From the NCBI GenBank assembly GCA_001838165.1, contig KV835891.1, positions 104,241 to 137,634 on the forward strand: 33,394 nt of DNA, read 5' to 3'. The notes under the pieces were generated by a model. It saw only the letters and a list, made by a program, of their open reading frames with translations. It made no database searches and was not told the origin of the DNA. Position numbers and translations under genes: made by a program. Positions 9,956 through 17,923 of the stretch are shown one piece after another. Origin of the DNA: Actinomyces sp. HMSC035G02 (GTDB lineage Bacteria; Actinomycetota; Actinomycetes; Actinomycetales; Actinomycetaceae). Within the stretch, counting starts at the first letter, position 1. Every line of letters starts with the position of its first letter.

Positions 9956-10630
9956 ATGCACCCGCTCATTGCAAACCTGAAGGGCAAGCTCATCGTCTCC
10001 GTCCAGGCGTACCCGGGCGAGCCCATGCGCCACCCCGAGACGATGGCCCAGATCGCCCGCGCCGCCGAGATCGGTGGCGCCGCCGCGATTCGCTGCCAGG
10101 GCCTGTCCGACATTTCCGCGATCAAGGGCCGCGTCGACGTGCCCGTGATCGGCCTGTGGAAGGAAGGCCACGAGGGCGTGTACATCACCCCCTCGCTGCG
10201 TCATGCCCGCGCCTGCGTCATGGCCGGCTCCGACATCGTCGCCCTGGACGCGACGGGCCGCCCGCGCCTCGACGGCCTGAGCTTTGCCGAGACCGTTGCG
10301 GCCCTGCGCGAGGACGGCACCCTCGTCATGGCTGACTGCGGTTCCTTCGAGGACGCCCAGCGCGCCGTTGACGCCGGCGTGGATATCGTGTCCACGACCC
10401 TGGCGGGCTACACGGGCGACCGCGTCAAGACCGACGGCCCCGACCTGGAGCTGCTGCGCGAGGTCGTTGCCGCGTTCCCGGACGTTCCCGTGATCTGCGA
10501 GGGTCGCGTCCACACGCCCGAGCAGGCCGCCGCCGCCATTGAGGCGGGCGCCTTCGCCGTCATCGTCGGCACCGCCATCACGCACCCCACGTCGATCACG
10601 ACGTGGTTCAAGGCGGCCGTGGAGGGCTGA
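9956..10630 (+). CDS. nanE: N-acylglucosamine-6-phosphate 2-epimerase
   Basis: Predicted to convert N-acetylmannosamine-6-P to N-acetylglucosamine-6-P. The 224-aa NanE-family TIM barrel shows LIVSVQAYPGEPMR near residue 12, CQGLSDI near 47, GLWKEGHEG near 66 with the likely catalytic Lys, ALDATGRPR near 99 and ICEGRVHTPEQA near 181 with the likely catalytic Glu. TAGGAGAAAACC precedes the ATG, giving a good ribosome site. Last gene of the operon, followed by a terminator. Deacetylase and deaminase steps must be encoded elsewhere. Confidence 0.92.
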   Translation: MHPLIANLKGKLIVSVQAYPGEPMRHPETMAQIARAAEIGGAAAIRCQGLSDISAIKGRVDVPVIGLWKEGHEGVYITPSLRHARACVMAGSDIVALDATGRPRLDGLSFAETVAALREDGTLVMADCGSFEDAQRAVDAGVDIVSTTLAGYTGDRVKTDGPDLELLREVVAAFPDVPVICEGRVHTPEQAAAAIEAGAFAVIVGTAITHPTSITTWFKAAVEG

Positions 10631-10647
10631 TCCTGTCGCTGTTGTGA

Positions 10648-10694
10648 CAGTGCGCGGGCGGGTGACCAACACCCGCCCGCGCACTGCGTTTTTC
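10648..10694 (+). terminator. Terminator after nanE
   Basis: Perfect 17-bp arms CAGTGCGCGGGCGGGTG (10648-10664) and its complement (10670-10686), a 5-nt loop ACCAA, then CGTTTTTC. A textbook intrinsic terminator closing the sialic-acid operon. Confidence 0.92.
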
Positions 10695-10709
10695 TGGTGT
10701 GAATACGCG

Positions 10710-10722
10710 TATATTACCCAGC
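10710..10722 (+). promoter_or_regulatory. Leaderless-type promoter of the MFS gene
   Basis: TATATT at 10710-10715 lies 7 nt before the ATG at 10723. No Shine-Dalgarno sequence is present. The T-run of the preceding terminator occupies the -35 region, so no good -35 is visible. Confidence 0.5.
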
Positions 10723-11964
10723 ATGTCTGTCCCGTCCTCTCGTGCTCACGCCGCCCTTCGTGCCACCTGCGTCGTCTACGTGTGCCTCGGTTTCGGCACC
10801 TCCGCGTGGCTCTCGCGCCTGCCCGACGTGCGCGACGACCTCGGGCTGACCCCGGCAACGATCGGCACGATGCTGCTCATCGCCTCCCTCGGCTCTCTGT
10901 TGACCCTGCCGACCTCTGGCCCGATCGTCACGAAGATCGGCGCGCGTGCCTCGGGCCGCATTGGCGTCGCCATCTGGGCTCTGGGCATCGTATGCGCGGG
11001 CATTGGCGCGCTCAACGTCTCGATCCCGCTGGCCACCGCCGGCCTCGTCCTGATTGCCGCGGGCAACGGCCTGTGGGGCGCGACCATGAACATCGAGGCC
11101 GGCCTCGTTCAGGCGGCCGTTCGTCGTACCGTCGTGCCCGTCATCCAGGCGATGTACGCGGTCGGCATGCTGGGAGGCGCCCTCCTCGGCGCGCTCGCCG
11201 CCCAGATGGGCCTGTCTCTCGGTGCCCACCTCTTCGGCCTGGCGGCCCTCGAGCTGCTCGCCTGCGGCAGCGCCGTCGGCTTCTACCTGACGAAGGAGGA
11301 GGTCGCGGCCCTCGCGCCCGCTCAGGATAAGGGCGAGGGGGAGGAGACCTCGTCGAAGAAAGCGAAGGGTCTCACCCGCGTCGCCTGGCGCGAGAGGCAG
11401 ACCGTGCTCATTGCCCTCATGGTGATGAGCGCGGGCCTCATGGAGGGCGCGGCGAACGACTGGCTCAACCTGTCGATGGTCGACGGCTACGGCTACTCGA
11501 CGGCGGCGGCGTCCGCGGCGTTTGCGTTCTTCCTGCTCATGATGACGATCGTGCGCTTCGCGTCCCCGCGCCTCGAGGCCCGCCTGGGATCGCCGAAGCT
11601 GCTGCGCATCACCTTCACGGGCGCGGTTGTCGGCCTGCTGCTCGTGGCCTTCGCGCCGCACCACCTGTTCGCGGTCGCGGGCATCGCCCTGTGGGGCATC
11701 GGATCGGCCCTCGGCTTCCCCCTGGGCATCTCGGCCCTGTCCGTCGACCCCGTGATGACCCCCGCGCGCGTCTCGGTGCTCTCGACCGTCAACTACGGCG
11801 CGGCCCTTATCGGCCCGCCGCTCCTAGGCCTCATCGCCGACCACATCGGCTACCACCGCGCGCTGGCCTTCGTGGCGCTGCCGGTCCTCCTCGCAATCGT
11901 GCTCGCCGGGCAGGTCCCCGACCGACGCGGGACGAAGCGCACGGACCTCGCTTTTGGTGACTAG
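10723..11964 (+). CDS. Major facilitator superfamily transporter
   Basis: A 413-aa inner-membrane protein with about 12 hydrophobic helices in two halves, separated near residues 195-220 by a charged loop (EGEETSSKKAKG). LSRLPDVRDDLGLTPATIG near 28-46 resembles YbjJ-type and FucP-like MFS proteins. ATG 10723 is preferred over the upstream GTG at 10699 because the latter lies upstream of the likely transcription start. Substrate unknown. It follows the nan operon but has its own promoter, so a link to sialic acid is not established. Its end lies 10 nt before murB. Confidence 0.8.
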   Translation: MSVPSSRAHAALRATCVVYVCLGFGTSAWLSRLPDVRDDLGLTPATIGTMLLIASLGSLLTLPTSGPIVTKIGARASGRIGVAIWALGIVCAGIGALNVSIPLATAGLVLIAAGNGLWGATMNIEAGLVQAAVRRTVVPVIQAMYAVGMLGGALLGALAAQMGLSLGAHLFGLAALELLACGSAVGFYLTKEEVAALAPAQDKGEGEETSSKKAKGLTRVAWRERQTVLIALMVMSAGLMEGAANDWLNLSMVDGYGYSTAAASAAFAFFLLMMTIVRFASPRLEARLGSPKLLRITFTGAVVGLLLVAFAPHHLFAVAGIALWGIGSALGFPLGISALSVDPVMTPARVSVLSTVNYGAALIGPPLLGLIADHIGYHRALAFVALPVLLAIVLAGQVPDRRGTKRTDLAFGD

Positions 11965-11974
11965 GCTTAGGGGC

Positions 11975-13063
11975 ATGACGACCCTTGCTGATCTGACGAC
12001 CCTGCGCGTGGGTGGGCCCATCGCCGAGTACGTGCGCGTTTCTACGACCGACGCCCTGGTGGATGCCGTCGCCGCAGCCGATGCCGCCGGTAGCCCGCTC
12101 CTCGTCGTGGGCGGCGGGTCGAACCTGCTGGCGTCAGACGTCCCCTTCGAGGGCACGGTCGTCGACGTGCAGCCGTTTGCCGAGGTCGCCTCCATCATCC
12201 ACGAGGACCCCGCCGGTTCGGTCGTCGTGCGTGCCGGCGCGGGCACGGTCTGGGATGAGTTCGTCTCGTGGACGCTGGCAGAGGGGCTCTCCGGCGTCGA
12301 GGCGCTCTCCGGCATCCCCGGCACCGTCGGCGCGTCGCCCGTGCAGAACGTTGGCGCTTACGGCCACGAGGTTTCCGAGACCATCGAGAGCGTCGAGGCC
12401 TACGACCGCCTGACGGGTATCGTCGTGCGCCTGCTGCCCTCTGACCTCGGCTTTGCGTACCGCTCCTCGGCGATCAAGCGTAGCGTCGGCGAGCCCGGCC
12501 TGGGCGATCGGCCCTGGGGCCCCACCGGCCGCTGGGTGGTCCTGTCCGTGGACTTCCGACTCGAGCGCTCGCCCCTGAGCGCCCCCGTCATGTACGCCGA
12601 GCTGGCGCGCCGCCTCGGAGTCGAGGCCGGGGAGCGCGCCGACGCGTCCCTGGTGCGCTCGACCGTCCTGGAGCTGCGTCGCGGCAAGGGCATGGTCCTG
12701 GACCCCACCGACCACGACACGTGGAGCGCCGGTTCCTTCTTCACGAACCCGATCCTGCCCGAGGCAGCGGCCGCCACCCTGCCCGAGGACGCGCCCCGCT
12801 TCAGGGCGGGGGAGGGCCTCGTCAAGACGAGCGCAGCCTGGCTCATCGATCACGCGGGCTGTGGCAAGGGCTTCCACCTGCCCGAGGCCGGGGACCCTCC
12901 GCGCGCGTCCCTGTCCACCAAGCACGTGCTGGCGCTGACGAACCGCGGCGGCGCGAGCGGTGCCGACATCGAGGCCCTGGCCCGCGCGGTGCGCGAGCGT
13001 GTTCGTGAGGCCTTCGGCGTGACCCTGGTTCCTGAGCCGGTCACGGTCGGTATCGCCTGGTAG
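11975..13063 (+). CDS. murB: UDP-N-acetylenolpyruvoylglucosamine reductase
   Basis: Reduces UDP-GlcNAc-enolpyruvate to UDP-MurNAc with NADPH and FAD in peptidoglycan synthesis. The 362-aa protein has the FAD-binding segments TLRVGGPI near residue 9 and VVGGGSNLLASD near 43. GIPGTVGASPVQNVGAYG lies near 112 and YRSSAIK near 167. RRGKGMVLD leads to AGSFFTNP near 251 with the catalytic Ser, and a Glu follows in the terminal PEPVTVG. ATG 11975 is preferred over an upstream TTG because TAGGCT (11962-11967), a usable actinobacterial -10, is 7 nt away; AGGGG could also act as a weak ribosome site. Confidence 0.93.
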   Translation: MTTLADLTTLRVGGPIAEYVRVSTTDALVDAVAAADAAGSPLLVVGGGSNLLASDVPFEGTVVDVQPFAEVASIIHEDPAGSVVVRAGAGTVWDEFVSWTLAEGLSGVEALSGIPGTVGASPVQNVGAYGHEVSETIESVEAYDRLTGIVVRLLPSDLGFAYRSSAIKRSVGEPGLGDRPWGPTGRWVVLSVDFRLERSPLSAPVMYAELARRLGVEAGERADASLVRSTVLELRRGKGMVLDPTDHDTWSAGSFFTNPILPEAAAATLPEDAPRFRAGEGLVKTSAAWLIDHAGCGKGFHLPEAGDPPRASLSTKHVLALTNRGGASGADIEALARAVRERVREAFGVTLVPEPVTVGIAW

Positions 13064-13172
13064 TGGGCCACCTGGTCGTTGTTTGCGGCGCCTGTCGCTG
13101 GCCGGGTAGCGGCGTTCACGTGGGTACTGTCAGCTACCGACTGTGTTCGCTGCTTTCCGAGTTGCCGCTATG

Positions 13173-13271
13173 CGGATAGGTTGTCACGATCCGGATAGGT
13201 TATGCGCATCCGGATAGGTTAATTACCTATCCACATCTTCATAACGTATCCGCGTGCTCATAACCTATCCG
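13173..13271. repeat. CGGATAGGTT array 1: three direct then three inverted units
   Basis: CGGATAGGTT occurs at 13173-13182, 13192-13201 and 13211-13220, exactly 19 bp apart. It is then inverted as (T/A)ACCTATCC or AACGTATCCG/AACCTATCCG at about 13223-13232, 13243-13252 and 13262-13271. The whole block is an imperfect palindrome of about 110 bp centred near 13222. It lies downstream of murB in a gene-free region. Function unknown; the regular spacing looks like a cooperative protein-binding array or a very long hairpin. Confidence 0.85.
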
Positions 13272-13348
13272 CATGCGAGCCGTCGGCCGCTGAGATGGTG
13301 TTGGTAGTCGATGTTGCGTGCGGGTGAGGATGGCCTTCACCGGTGATC

Positions 13349-13425
13349 CGCCCAAAACACAGACCACCTCGGACACAATGGCTGTTTTTCGGCAGTTTTT
13401 GTCGAGGTGGTCTGTGATTTGGGCG
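13349..13425. repeat. Long inverted repeat in the murB-add gap
   Basis: Arms 13349-13371 and 13403-13425 pair over 23 bp with one mismatch (core ACAGACCACCTCG). The 31-nt loop can extend the stem further through GACA/TGTC. No T-run follows. It lies between array 1 and family A copy 2. Surrounding bases up to 13520 contain no supported gene. Confidence 0.7.
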
Positions 13426-13524
13426 CATGCTGCTGCAGGCGGCCGAGTAATGACCGTGTCGGTGTCCCCGTAGATTTGGTAGATCCGCTTGATCTCGTCG
13501 ATCACACAGAGAACGCAGTTGCAC

Positions 13525-13652
13525 CTCCATAAATTTCGCACGTAATTCCCTGGAATATGTCCTGTGACACGCCTTGAAAACCGCGGAATATCAACGTTCT
13601 GGTTTCAATGTTTGAAAAAGGCGTGGGGGAATTACGTGCGAGATTGTGGGAG
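13525..13652. repeat. Terminal-inverted-repeat element family A, copy 2
   Basis: A 128-bp element. The left end CTCCATAAATTTCGCACGT continues into AATTCCC; the right end GGGAATTACGTGCGAGATT continues into GTGGGAG. The interior has AACCGCGGAATATCAACG and TTTCAATGTTTGAAA, shared with copy 3. It carries no coding capacity. Confidence 0.8.
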
Positions 13653-13759
13653 AACTGTGCTGCAGCCTGCGCTCATGGATAGTTCGTGGAAAGTTCGCGG
13701 ATGGGTGGGGAGGTGTCGTCGTCAATGAAGTACGCGCCTGCGCTCGCGGATCTGCTATG

Positions 13760-13839
13760 TGGATAGGTTGCTGCTACACGGATAGGTTGTCACGATGCGG
13801 ATAGGTTATGCGCATCCGGATAGCTTAATAACCTATCCG
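13760..13839. repeat. CGGATAGGTT array 2: four direct then one inverted unit
   Basis: Units at 13760-13769 (TGGATAGGTT), 13779-13788, 13798-13807 and 13817-13826 (CGGATAGCTT) are each 19 bp apart, followed by the inverted AACCTATCCG at 13830-13839. The tail GCGAACCGTCGGTCGCCGAG matches the tail of array 1 with few changes, showing that the two blocks are related by duplication. Confidence 0.85.
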
Positions 13840-13972
13840 GATGCGAACCGTCGGTCGCCGAGATGGCCAGCGATTTGGGCATCGCTGTGGCTGTGGGCCA
13901 CGGGGACCGGGCGACGGCTGTGTTTGCATCCTCCCGTAATTCCCGTCGATACCGCGGGTGCCGCTGAGGTGC

Positions 13973-14100
13973 CTCCCCAAATTTCGCACGTAATTCCCCA
14001 ACGTGTTTCCTGGATCATGCCCTGAAAACCGCGGAATATCAACGATCTGATTTCAAAGTTTAAAAAGTTGACATGGGAATTACGTGCGACATTTATGGGT
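13973..14100. repeat. Terminal-inverted-repeat element family A, copy 3
   Basis: A 128-bp element of the same length as copy 2. The left end CTCCCCAAATTTCGCACGT continues into AATTCCC; the right end GGGAATTACGTGCGACATT continues into TATGGGT. The interior repeats AACCGCGGAATATCAACG. It ends 63 nt from the stop of the adenosine deaminase gene. Outside the arrays and hairpins, nothing else is recognised between 13064 and 14162. Confidence 0.8.
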
Positions 14101-14162
14101 AAACGTGCCGAATCGTGAGCGCGGTGAGAAACAGCTGTTGCGCGCAGCCTCGCGCCCGGGAC

Positions 14163-15242
14163 CTACGCCGCGGGCGCCGCCAGCCAGGCGTCGATGTCGG
14201 CCTTCCACGCCGCCTTGCGCGTCGGCGAGGCCAGCGACGCGTCGATAGAGGACCGCGCCAGGTCTGCCAGGGCCTTGTCGGACAGGCCGAACACGTCGCG
14301 CGCGACCTCGTACTGGGCGACCAGGCGCGAGCGGAACAGCAGCGGGTCGTCCGCAGCCAGCGCGACGGTAGCACCCGCCGAGAGCAACGTCGGCAGCGGC
14401 ACCTGCGAAAAGTCCGTGTACACGCCCAGGTGCACGTTCGACGTGGGGCACACCTCCAGAGCGATACCCGCGTCCACGACGGCCTTCAGCAGGTCCGGGT
14501 CCTCGCTGGTGCGCACCCCGTGCCCGAGGCGGGCGGGTGCCAGAGTGGAGACGACCTCGCGCACGGAGGACGGACCCAGGAGCTCGCCGCCGTGCGGAAC
14601 GCCCACGAGCCCGGCGCGGCGCGCGATGCGGAATGCCGGAGCAAACGACGCCGTGGAGCCCACGCGCTCGTCGTTCGACAGGCCAAAACCGACGACCTCG
14701 CCAGGGCCATCCCCGGCAAACGACGCGGCCAGGCGCGCGAGCGTGCGCGCGTCCAACGGGTGCTTCATGCGTGACGCCGCGACGATCACCCCGATATCGA
14801 CGCCGGTATCGCGCGAGGCCGCTCGGGCCTCGTCGATGATGATCTCAAGCGCCGGGGTGATGCCGCCGACGTAGGGCGCGTAGGACGTGGGGTCGGCCTG
14901 GATCTCCATGCGCACCGAGCCTTCGGCGGCGTCGTCCTCGGCGGCCTCGCGGATGAGGCGGCGCATCGCGGCCTCGGAACGCACGAGGTGACGCGCGGAA
15001 TCGTAGGCGCGCTGGAAACGGAACCAGCCGCGCCCGTCGGCAGGCATGGAGGCCGCGTCGATGTGCAGCAGATGAGGAGGCAGGCGCACGCCCTGGGCTC
15101 GCGCCATGTCGATCATGGTTGAGGGGCGCATCGCACCCGTGAAATGCAGGTGCAGGTGCGCCTTGGGGAGGGTCGCGAGGTCACGCCTGCCCGGTGGGGT
15201 GGGGCGCGGGGCCGTCAGGTTAGGGACAGCGGGCGCTTCCAC
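14163..15242 (-). CDS. add: Adenosine deaminase family protein
   Basis: Predicted to deaminate adenosine to inosine (purine salvage), with a zinc-dependent TIM barrel. The 359-aa protein has the zinc-ligand motif KAHLHLHFTG near residues 28-37 (HxH), HGGE in the middle region, RLGHGVR, the conserved CPTSNVHLG and DDPLLF with the metal Asp. All canonical metal and catalytic positions (His, Glu, His, Asp-Asp) can be seen. GTG start at 15242, 3 nt after the stop of the preceding hydrolase gene, with GGGGAG about 9 nt upstream. Last gene of a three-gene minus-strand operon. Related AMP or adenine deaminases cannot be excluded. Confidence 0.85.
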   Translation of the reverse strand: MEAPAVPNLTAPRPTPPGRRDLATLPKAHLHLHFTGAMRPSTMIDMARAQGVRLPPHLLHIDAASMPADGRGWFRFQRAYDSARHLVRSEAAMRRLIREAAEDDAAEGSVRMEIQADPTSYAPYVGGITPALEIIIDEARAASRDTGVDIGVIVAASRMKHPLDARTLARLAASFAGDGPGEVVGFGLSNDERVGSTASFAPAFRIARRAGLVGVPHGGELLGPSSVREVVSTLAPARLGHGVRTSEDPDLLKAVVDAGIALEVCPTSNVHLGVYTDFSQVPLPTLLSAGATVALAADDPLLFRSRLVAQYEVARDVFGLSDKALADLARSSIDASLASPTRKAAWKADIDAWLAAPAA

Positions 15243-15245
15243 GGC

Positions 15246-16055
15246 CTAGTGCTCCCCGAGCCAGATGATGATGTCGCGGATCAGGCCGGGGCCCTCGGGC
15301 TCGTTGAGGAGCTCGTGGTAGGCGCCGTCGACGATACGCAGGTGGATGTCGGCGTCCGGGTGCGCCGCGCGTGCCCCGCGCACGAGCTCGCGCGAACCGC
15401 GCAGCTCCGCCATGAGGTCGTGCGACCCGTGCATGACCAGGGTCGGAGTGCGCAGGCGGTCGGCGCGCCGCAGCACCTCCTCGCCCTGGAGGATCGAGGT
15501 CAGGCCCGTCAGGATCGGCACGCCGCCCTTGTAAGTGAGCGGATCCGCATCGAAGGCGCGCTGAACCTCGGGGTCTCGAGACAGGGGGGAGACCGCCATG
15601 TCCGACGCCCCCTGGGCGACGATGAGGCCGGGGCACAGCCTCGCGAGAGGCGCCAGCATGCGGGCATGGGCAGGGGCGACGTGGGGGAGCGGGCGCAGCG
15701 CCGGAGCGGAGAGCACCGTGCCGCGCAGCCGCGTCGGGTCAAGGATGGTCGAGGCAGCAGCGATGAGCCCGCCCATCGAGTGTCCGAACAGGAACAGCTC
15801 CGGGGTGCGCGCGTGGGCGAGGGCCGCCCGGCGCGCGTCGCCGAAGTCGCGGATCAACGCGCCCACGTCCACGCGGGCACGGGGACCCTCAGAGGTCCCG
15901 TGGCCCGCGTGGTCGTAGTAGGCGACGTCGTAACCGGCACGGGTGAGCGCGGAGCGCAGGTGGGCGTAGCGCCCACTGTGTTCCGCGTACCCGTGGGCGA
16001 GGAGGACCGTCCCGAGGGGGGCCTCCTGCTCTGTCCGTTCGAACGAGACGTGCAT
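15246..16055 (-). CDS. Alpha/beta hydrolase, monoacylglycerol lipase/lysophospholipase-like
   Basis: A 269-aa serine hydrolase. The oxyanion segment is LLAHGYAEHSGRY near residues 18-30, followed by YYDHAGHGTSEG near 46-57. The nucleophile elbow is GHSMGG with Ser93. The acid Asp and catalytic His fall in LRIVDGAYHELLNE near the C-terminus. No signal peptide. This HGxxEHSxRY plus GHSMGG combination is typical of the MGL/lysophospholipase (PldB-like) family. The start ATG shares one base with the stop of the aminotransferase (TGATG), so the genes are coupled. Natural substrate unknown. Confidence 0.82.
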   Translation of the reverse strand: MHVSFERTEQEAPLGTVLLAHGYAEHSGRYAHLRSALTRAGYDVAYYDHAGHGTSEGPRARVDVGALIRDFGDARRAALAHARTPELFLFGHSMGGLIAAASTILDPTRLRGTVLSAPALRPLPHVAPAHARMLAPLARLCPGLIVAQGASDMAVSPLSRDPEVQRAFDADPLTYKGGVPILTGLTSILQGEEVLRRADRLRTPTLVMHGSHDLMAELRGSRELVRGARAAHPDADIHLRIVDGAYHELLNEPEGPGLIRDIIIWLGEH

Positions 16056-17260
16056 CAGGCGAAGAGCTCCTGCACGCGGGTGATGCCCTCGACGAGGTCG
16101 TCGTCGGCCAGGGCGTAGGAAAAGCGCAGGAAGCCGGAGGGGCCGAAGGCCTCGCCCGGGACCGCCGCGACCTCGACCTCGTCGAGGATCAGGTCGGCGA
16201 GCTCGCCCGACGTGTTGGCGACGCGGCCTCGGATCTCGCGACCCAGCAGGCGCTCGACGGAGGGGTAGACGTAGAACGCGCCCTTGGGGGTGGGGACGTC
16301 GAAGCCGTCGATCTGGCGCAGCATGTCAACGATCGTGCGGCGGCGACGGTCGAAGGCGACGCGCATCTCGTTCACCGCGTCCAGGGAGCCGGACACGGCG
16401 GCGCGCGCGGCCTCCTGGGCGATGTTGTTGACGTTGGAGGTTAGGTGCGACTGGAAGGACAGGGCGGCCTTGATGACGTCGGAGGGGCCGATCATCCAGC
16501 CGACTCGCCAGCCGGTCATGGCGTAGGTCTTGGCCACGCCGTTGAGGATGACGGCCTGGTCGGCCAGCTCGGGCACCAGCTTGACGATGTGCGCGCTCTG
16601 CGCGTCCTCGTACAGGAGGTGCTCGTAGATCTCATCCGAAATGACCCAGATGCCGTGCTCGAGGGCCCACTGGCCGATCGCGGTCAGCTCCTCGGGCGTG
16701 TAGACGCTGCCCGTCGGGTTGGACGGCGAGCACATGAGCAGGACCTTCGTGCGAGGGGTGCGCGCGGCCTCGAGCTGCTCGACGGTCACCTTGTAGTCCT
16801 GGTCGGCCCCCGCGAACACCTCGACGGGGGTCGCGCCGGCGAGCTTGACGACCTCGGGGTAGGTGGTCCAGTAGGGGGTCGGCAGGATCGCCTCGTCGCC
16901 GGGGCCGAGCAGCGCGCCGAAAGCCTGGAAGACGGCCTGCTTGCCGCCGTTGGTGACGACGATGTCGGCGGGGGAGACCTCGTAGCCGGAGTCGCGCAGG
17001 GTCTTGGCTGCGATGGCCTCGCGCAGCGCCGGGAGGCCGGCGGCGGGCGTGTAGCGGTGCATCGAGGGGTTGCGCGCGGCCTTGACGGCGGCCTCGACAA
17101 TGTAGTCGGGCGTGGCGAAGTCGGGTTCGCCGGCGCCGAAGCCGATCACCGGACGGCCGGCGGCCTTGAGGGCCTTGGCCTTCGCGTCCACGGCCAGGGT
17201 CGCGGACGGCGTGATGGCGTTGAAACGATCAGAGACACGGGTGCGAGGTGTATTGGTCAC
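16055..17260 (-). CDS. Class I/II pyridoxal-phosphate aminotransferase (aspartate aminotransferase type)
   Basis: A 401-aa PLP enzyme, likely transferring amino groups between aspartate (or another amino acid) and 2-oxoglutarate. Visible features: [10 protein letters not shown] near residue 42, [14 protein letters not shown] near 70, NGGKQA near 104, SNPTGSVY with Asn181, SDEIYE with Asp209, and the Schiff-base Lys244 in [14 protein letters not shown] carboxylate-binding Arg lies in FLRFSY near the end. The GTG at 17260 is chosen: the protein then begins [13 protein letters not shown], the usual family start. The ribosome site (GGAGGG) is unusually close, 1 nt away. Substrate range (Asp, Phe, Ala) is not determined. 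Confidence 0.85.
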   Translation of the reverse strand: MTNTPRTRVSDRFNAITPSATLAVDAKAKALKAAGRPVIGFGAGEPDFATPDYIVEAAVKAARNPSMHRYTPAAGLPALREAIAAKTLRDSGYEVSPADIVVTNGGKQAVFQAFGALLGPGDEAILPTPYWTTYPEVVKLAGATPVEVFAGADQDYKVTVEQLEAARTPRTKVLLMCSPSNPTGSVYTPEELTAIGQWALEHGIWVISDEIYEHLLYEDAQSAHIVKLVPELADQAVILNGVAKTYAMTGWRVGWMIGPSDVIKAALSFQSHLTSNVNNIAQEAARAAVSGSLDAVNEMRVAFDRRRRTIVDMLRQIDGFDVPTPKGAFYVYPSVERLLGREIRGRVANTSGELADLILDEVEVAAVPGEAFGPSGFLRFSYALADDDLVEGITRVQELFA

Positions 17261-17388
17261 CCCTCCATGGTCCCACGTCGCGCGCGCGTGTGGCGGGGAG
17301 CGCACGCGATGCGTGCGTGGGCTACCTCTCATTTACGAGGTCGGGGCTGGTATTACGCGGCATGTGACCCGCCGGCGCGTGTCTCGGT

Positions 17389-17418
17389 TGGACAAAGCGC
17401 CGCCTTATCCACTAATGT
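17389..17418 (+). promoter_or_regulatory. Promoter of tRNA-Trp (and probably secE)
   Basis: TGGACA (17389-17394) and TAATGT (17413-17418) are 18 nt apart. Transcription would start shortly before the tRNA at 17442. Confidence 0.5.
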
Positions 17419-17441
17419 TCGTCAGGCAGGTTTTCCTGCGT

Positions 17442-17514
17442 AGGGCAGTGGCGCAATTGGTAGCGCACCGGTCTCCAAAACCGGCGGTTGTGGGTTCGAG
17501 TCCCGCCTGCCCTG
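17442..17514 (+). tRNA. tRNA-Trp(CCA)
   Basis: A 73-nt cloverleaf: acceptor AGGGCAG (17442-17448) pairs with CTGCCCT (17507-17513), followed by discriminator G. The anticodon stem CCGGT/ACCGG surrounds the loop CTCCAAA with anticodon CCA. The T-arm contains GGTTCGAGTCC. The 3' CCA is not encoded. A tRNA-Trp immediately before secE is a conserved actinobacterial arrangement. Confidence 0.97.
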
Positions 17515-17549
17515 CGGATTAGGCTGATCATTTTCGTAGGAGGATTCCC

Positions 17550-17846
17550 ATGGCCGATCGTGTTGCCTCGGACGCTGAATCCTCGCGCCGAGATCGCACT
17601 AAGAACGAAGCTACCCGCAAGCGTAGCGCCGCCACCAAGGAGCAGACGAAGCGTCCTGGTTTCTTCGGTGGCATCTGGCTCTTCTTCAAGCAGGTCATTG
17701 ACGAAATGAAGAAGGTTACCTACCCGACGGGATCCGAGACCTGGACGTACTTCCTCGTCGTCGTTGTGTTTGTCGCCGCAATCATGCTTTTCGCTGGCCT
17801 ACTTGACTTCGGATTCGGTAAACTGAGCGCATTGATCTTCGGCTGA
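17550..17846 (+). CDS. secE: Preprotein translocase subunit SecE
   Basis: A 98-aa small subunit of the SecYEG channel. The basic, charged N-terminus (about residues 1-30) precedes the conserved amphipathic segment [19 protein letters not shown] (about 47-65), then one transmembrane helix ([19 protein letters not shown]). The single-helix form is usual outside enterobacteria. AGGAGGA lies 7-8 nt before the ATG. Located between tRNA-Trp and nusG as in most actinobacteria. Confidence 0.95.
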   Translation: MADRVASDAESSRRDRTKNEATRKRSAATKEQTKRPGFFGGIWLFFKQVIDEMKKVTYPTGSETWTYFLVVVVFVAAIMLFAGLLDFGFGKLSALIFG

Positions 17847-17854
17847 GACCGACG

Positions 17855-17890
17855 AACCCGCCCGCAGGACACTGCAGGCGGGTTTCTTCT
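17855..17890 (+). terminator. Hairpin terminator or attenuator between secE and nusG
   Basis: AACCCGCC (17855-17862) pairs with GGCGGGTT (17877-17884), extended by CGCA/TGCA, followed by TCTTCT. The tail is weak, so read-through into nusG is likely. Confidence 0.65.
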
Positions 17891-17923
17891 ACGGTCCGGC
17901 CCCACTCGCAGGAGGGAAACGTC

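Noticed and set aside
11954..11974. TTG start giving a longer MurB
   Set aside because: The added residues are not family-like and the region carries a -10-like box; ATG 11975 fits better.
13173..13271. CRISPR array
   Set aside because: The unit is 10 bp with 9-bp gaps, switches orientation, and there is no cas gene nearby.
13239..13541. 100-aa minus-strand ORF containing IDEIKRIYQIYGD
   Set aside because: Looked briefly like a gene remnant, but it runs through array 1 and the 23-bp inverted repeat, lacks a ribosome site and has no recognisable domain.
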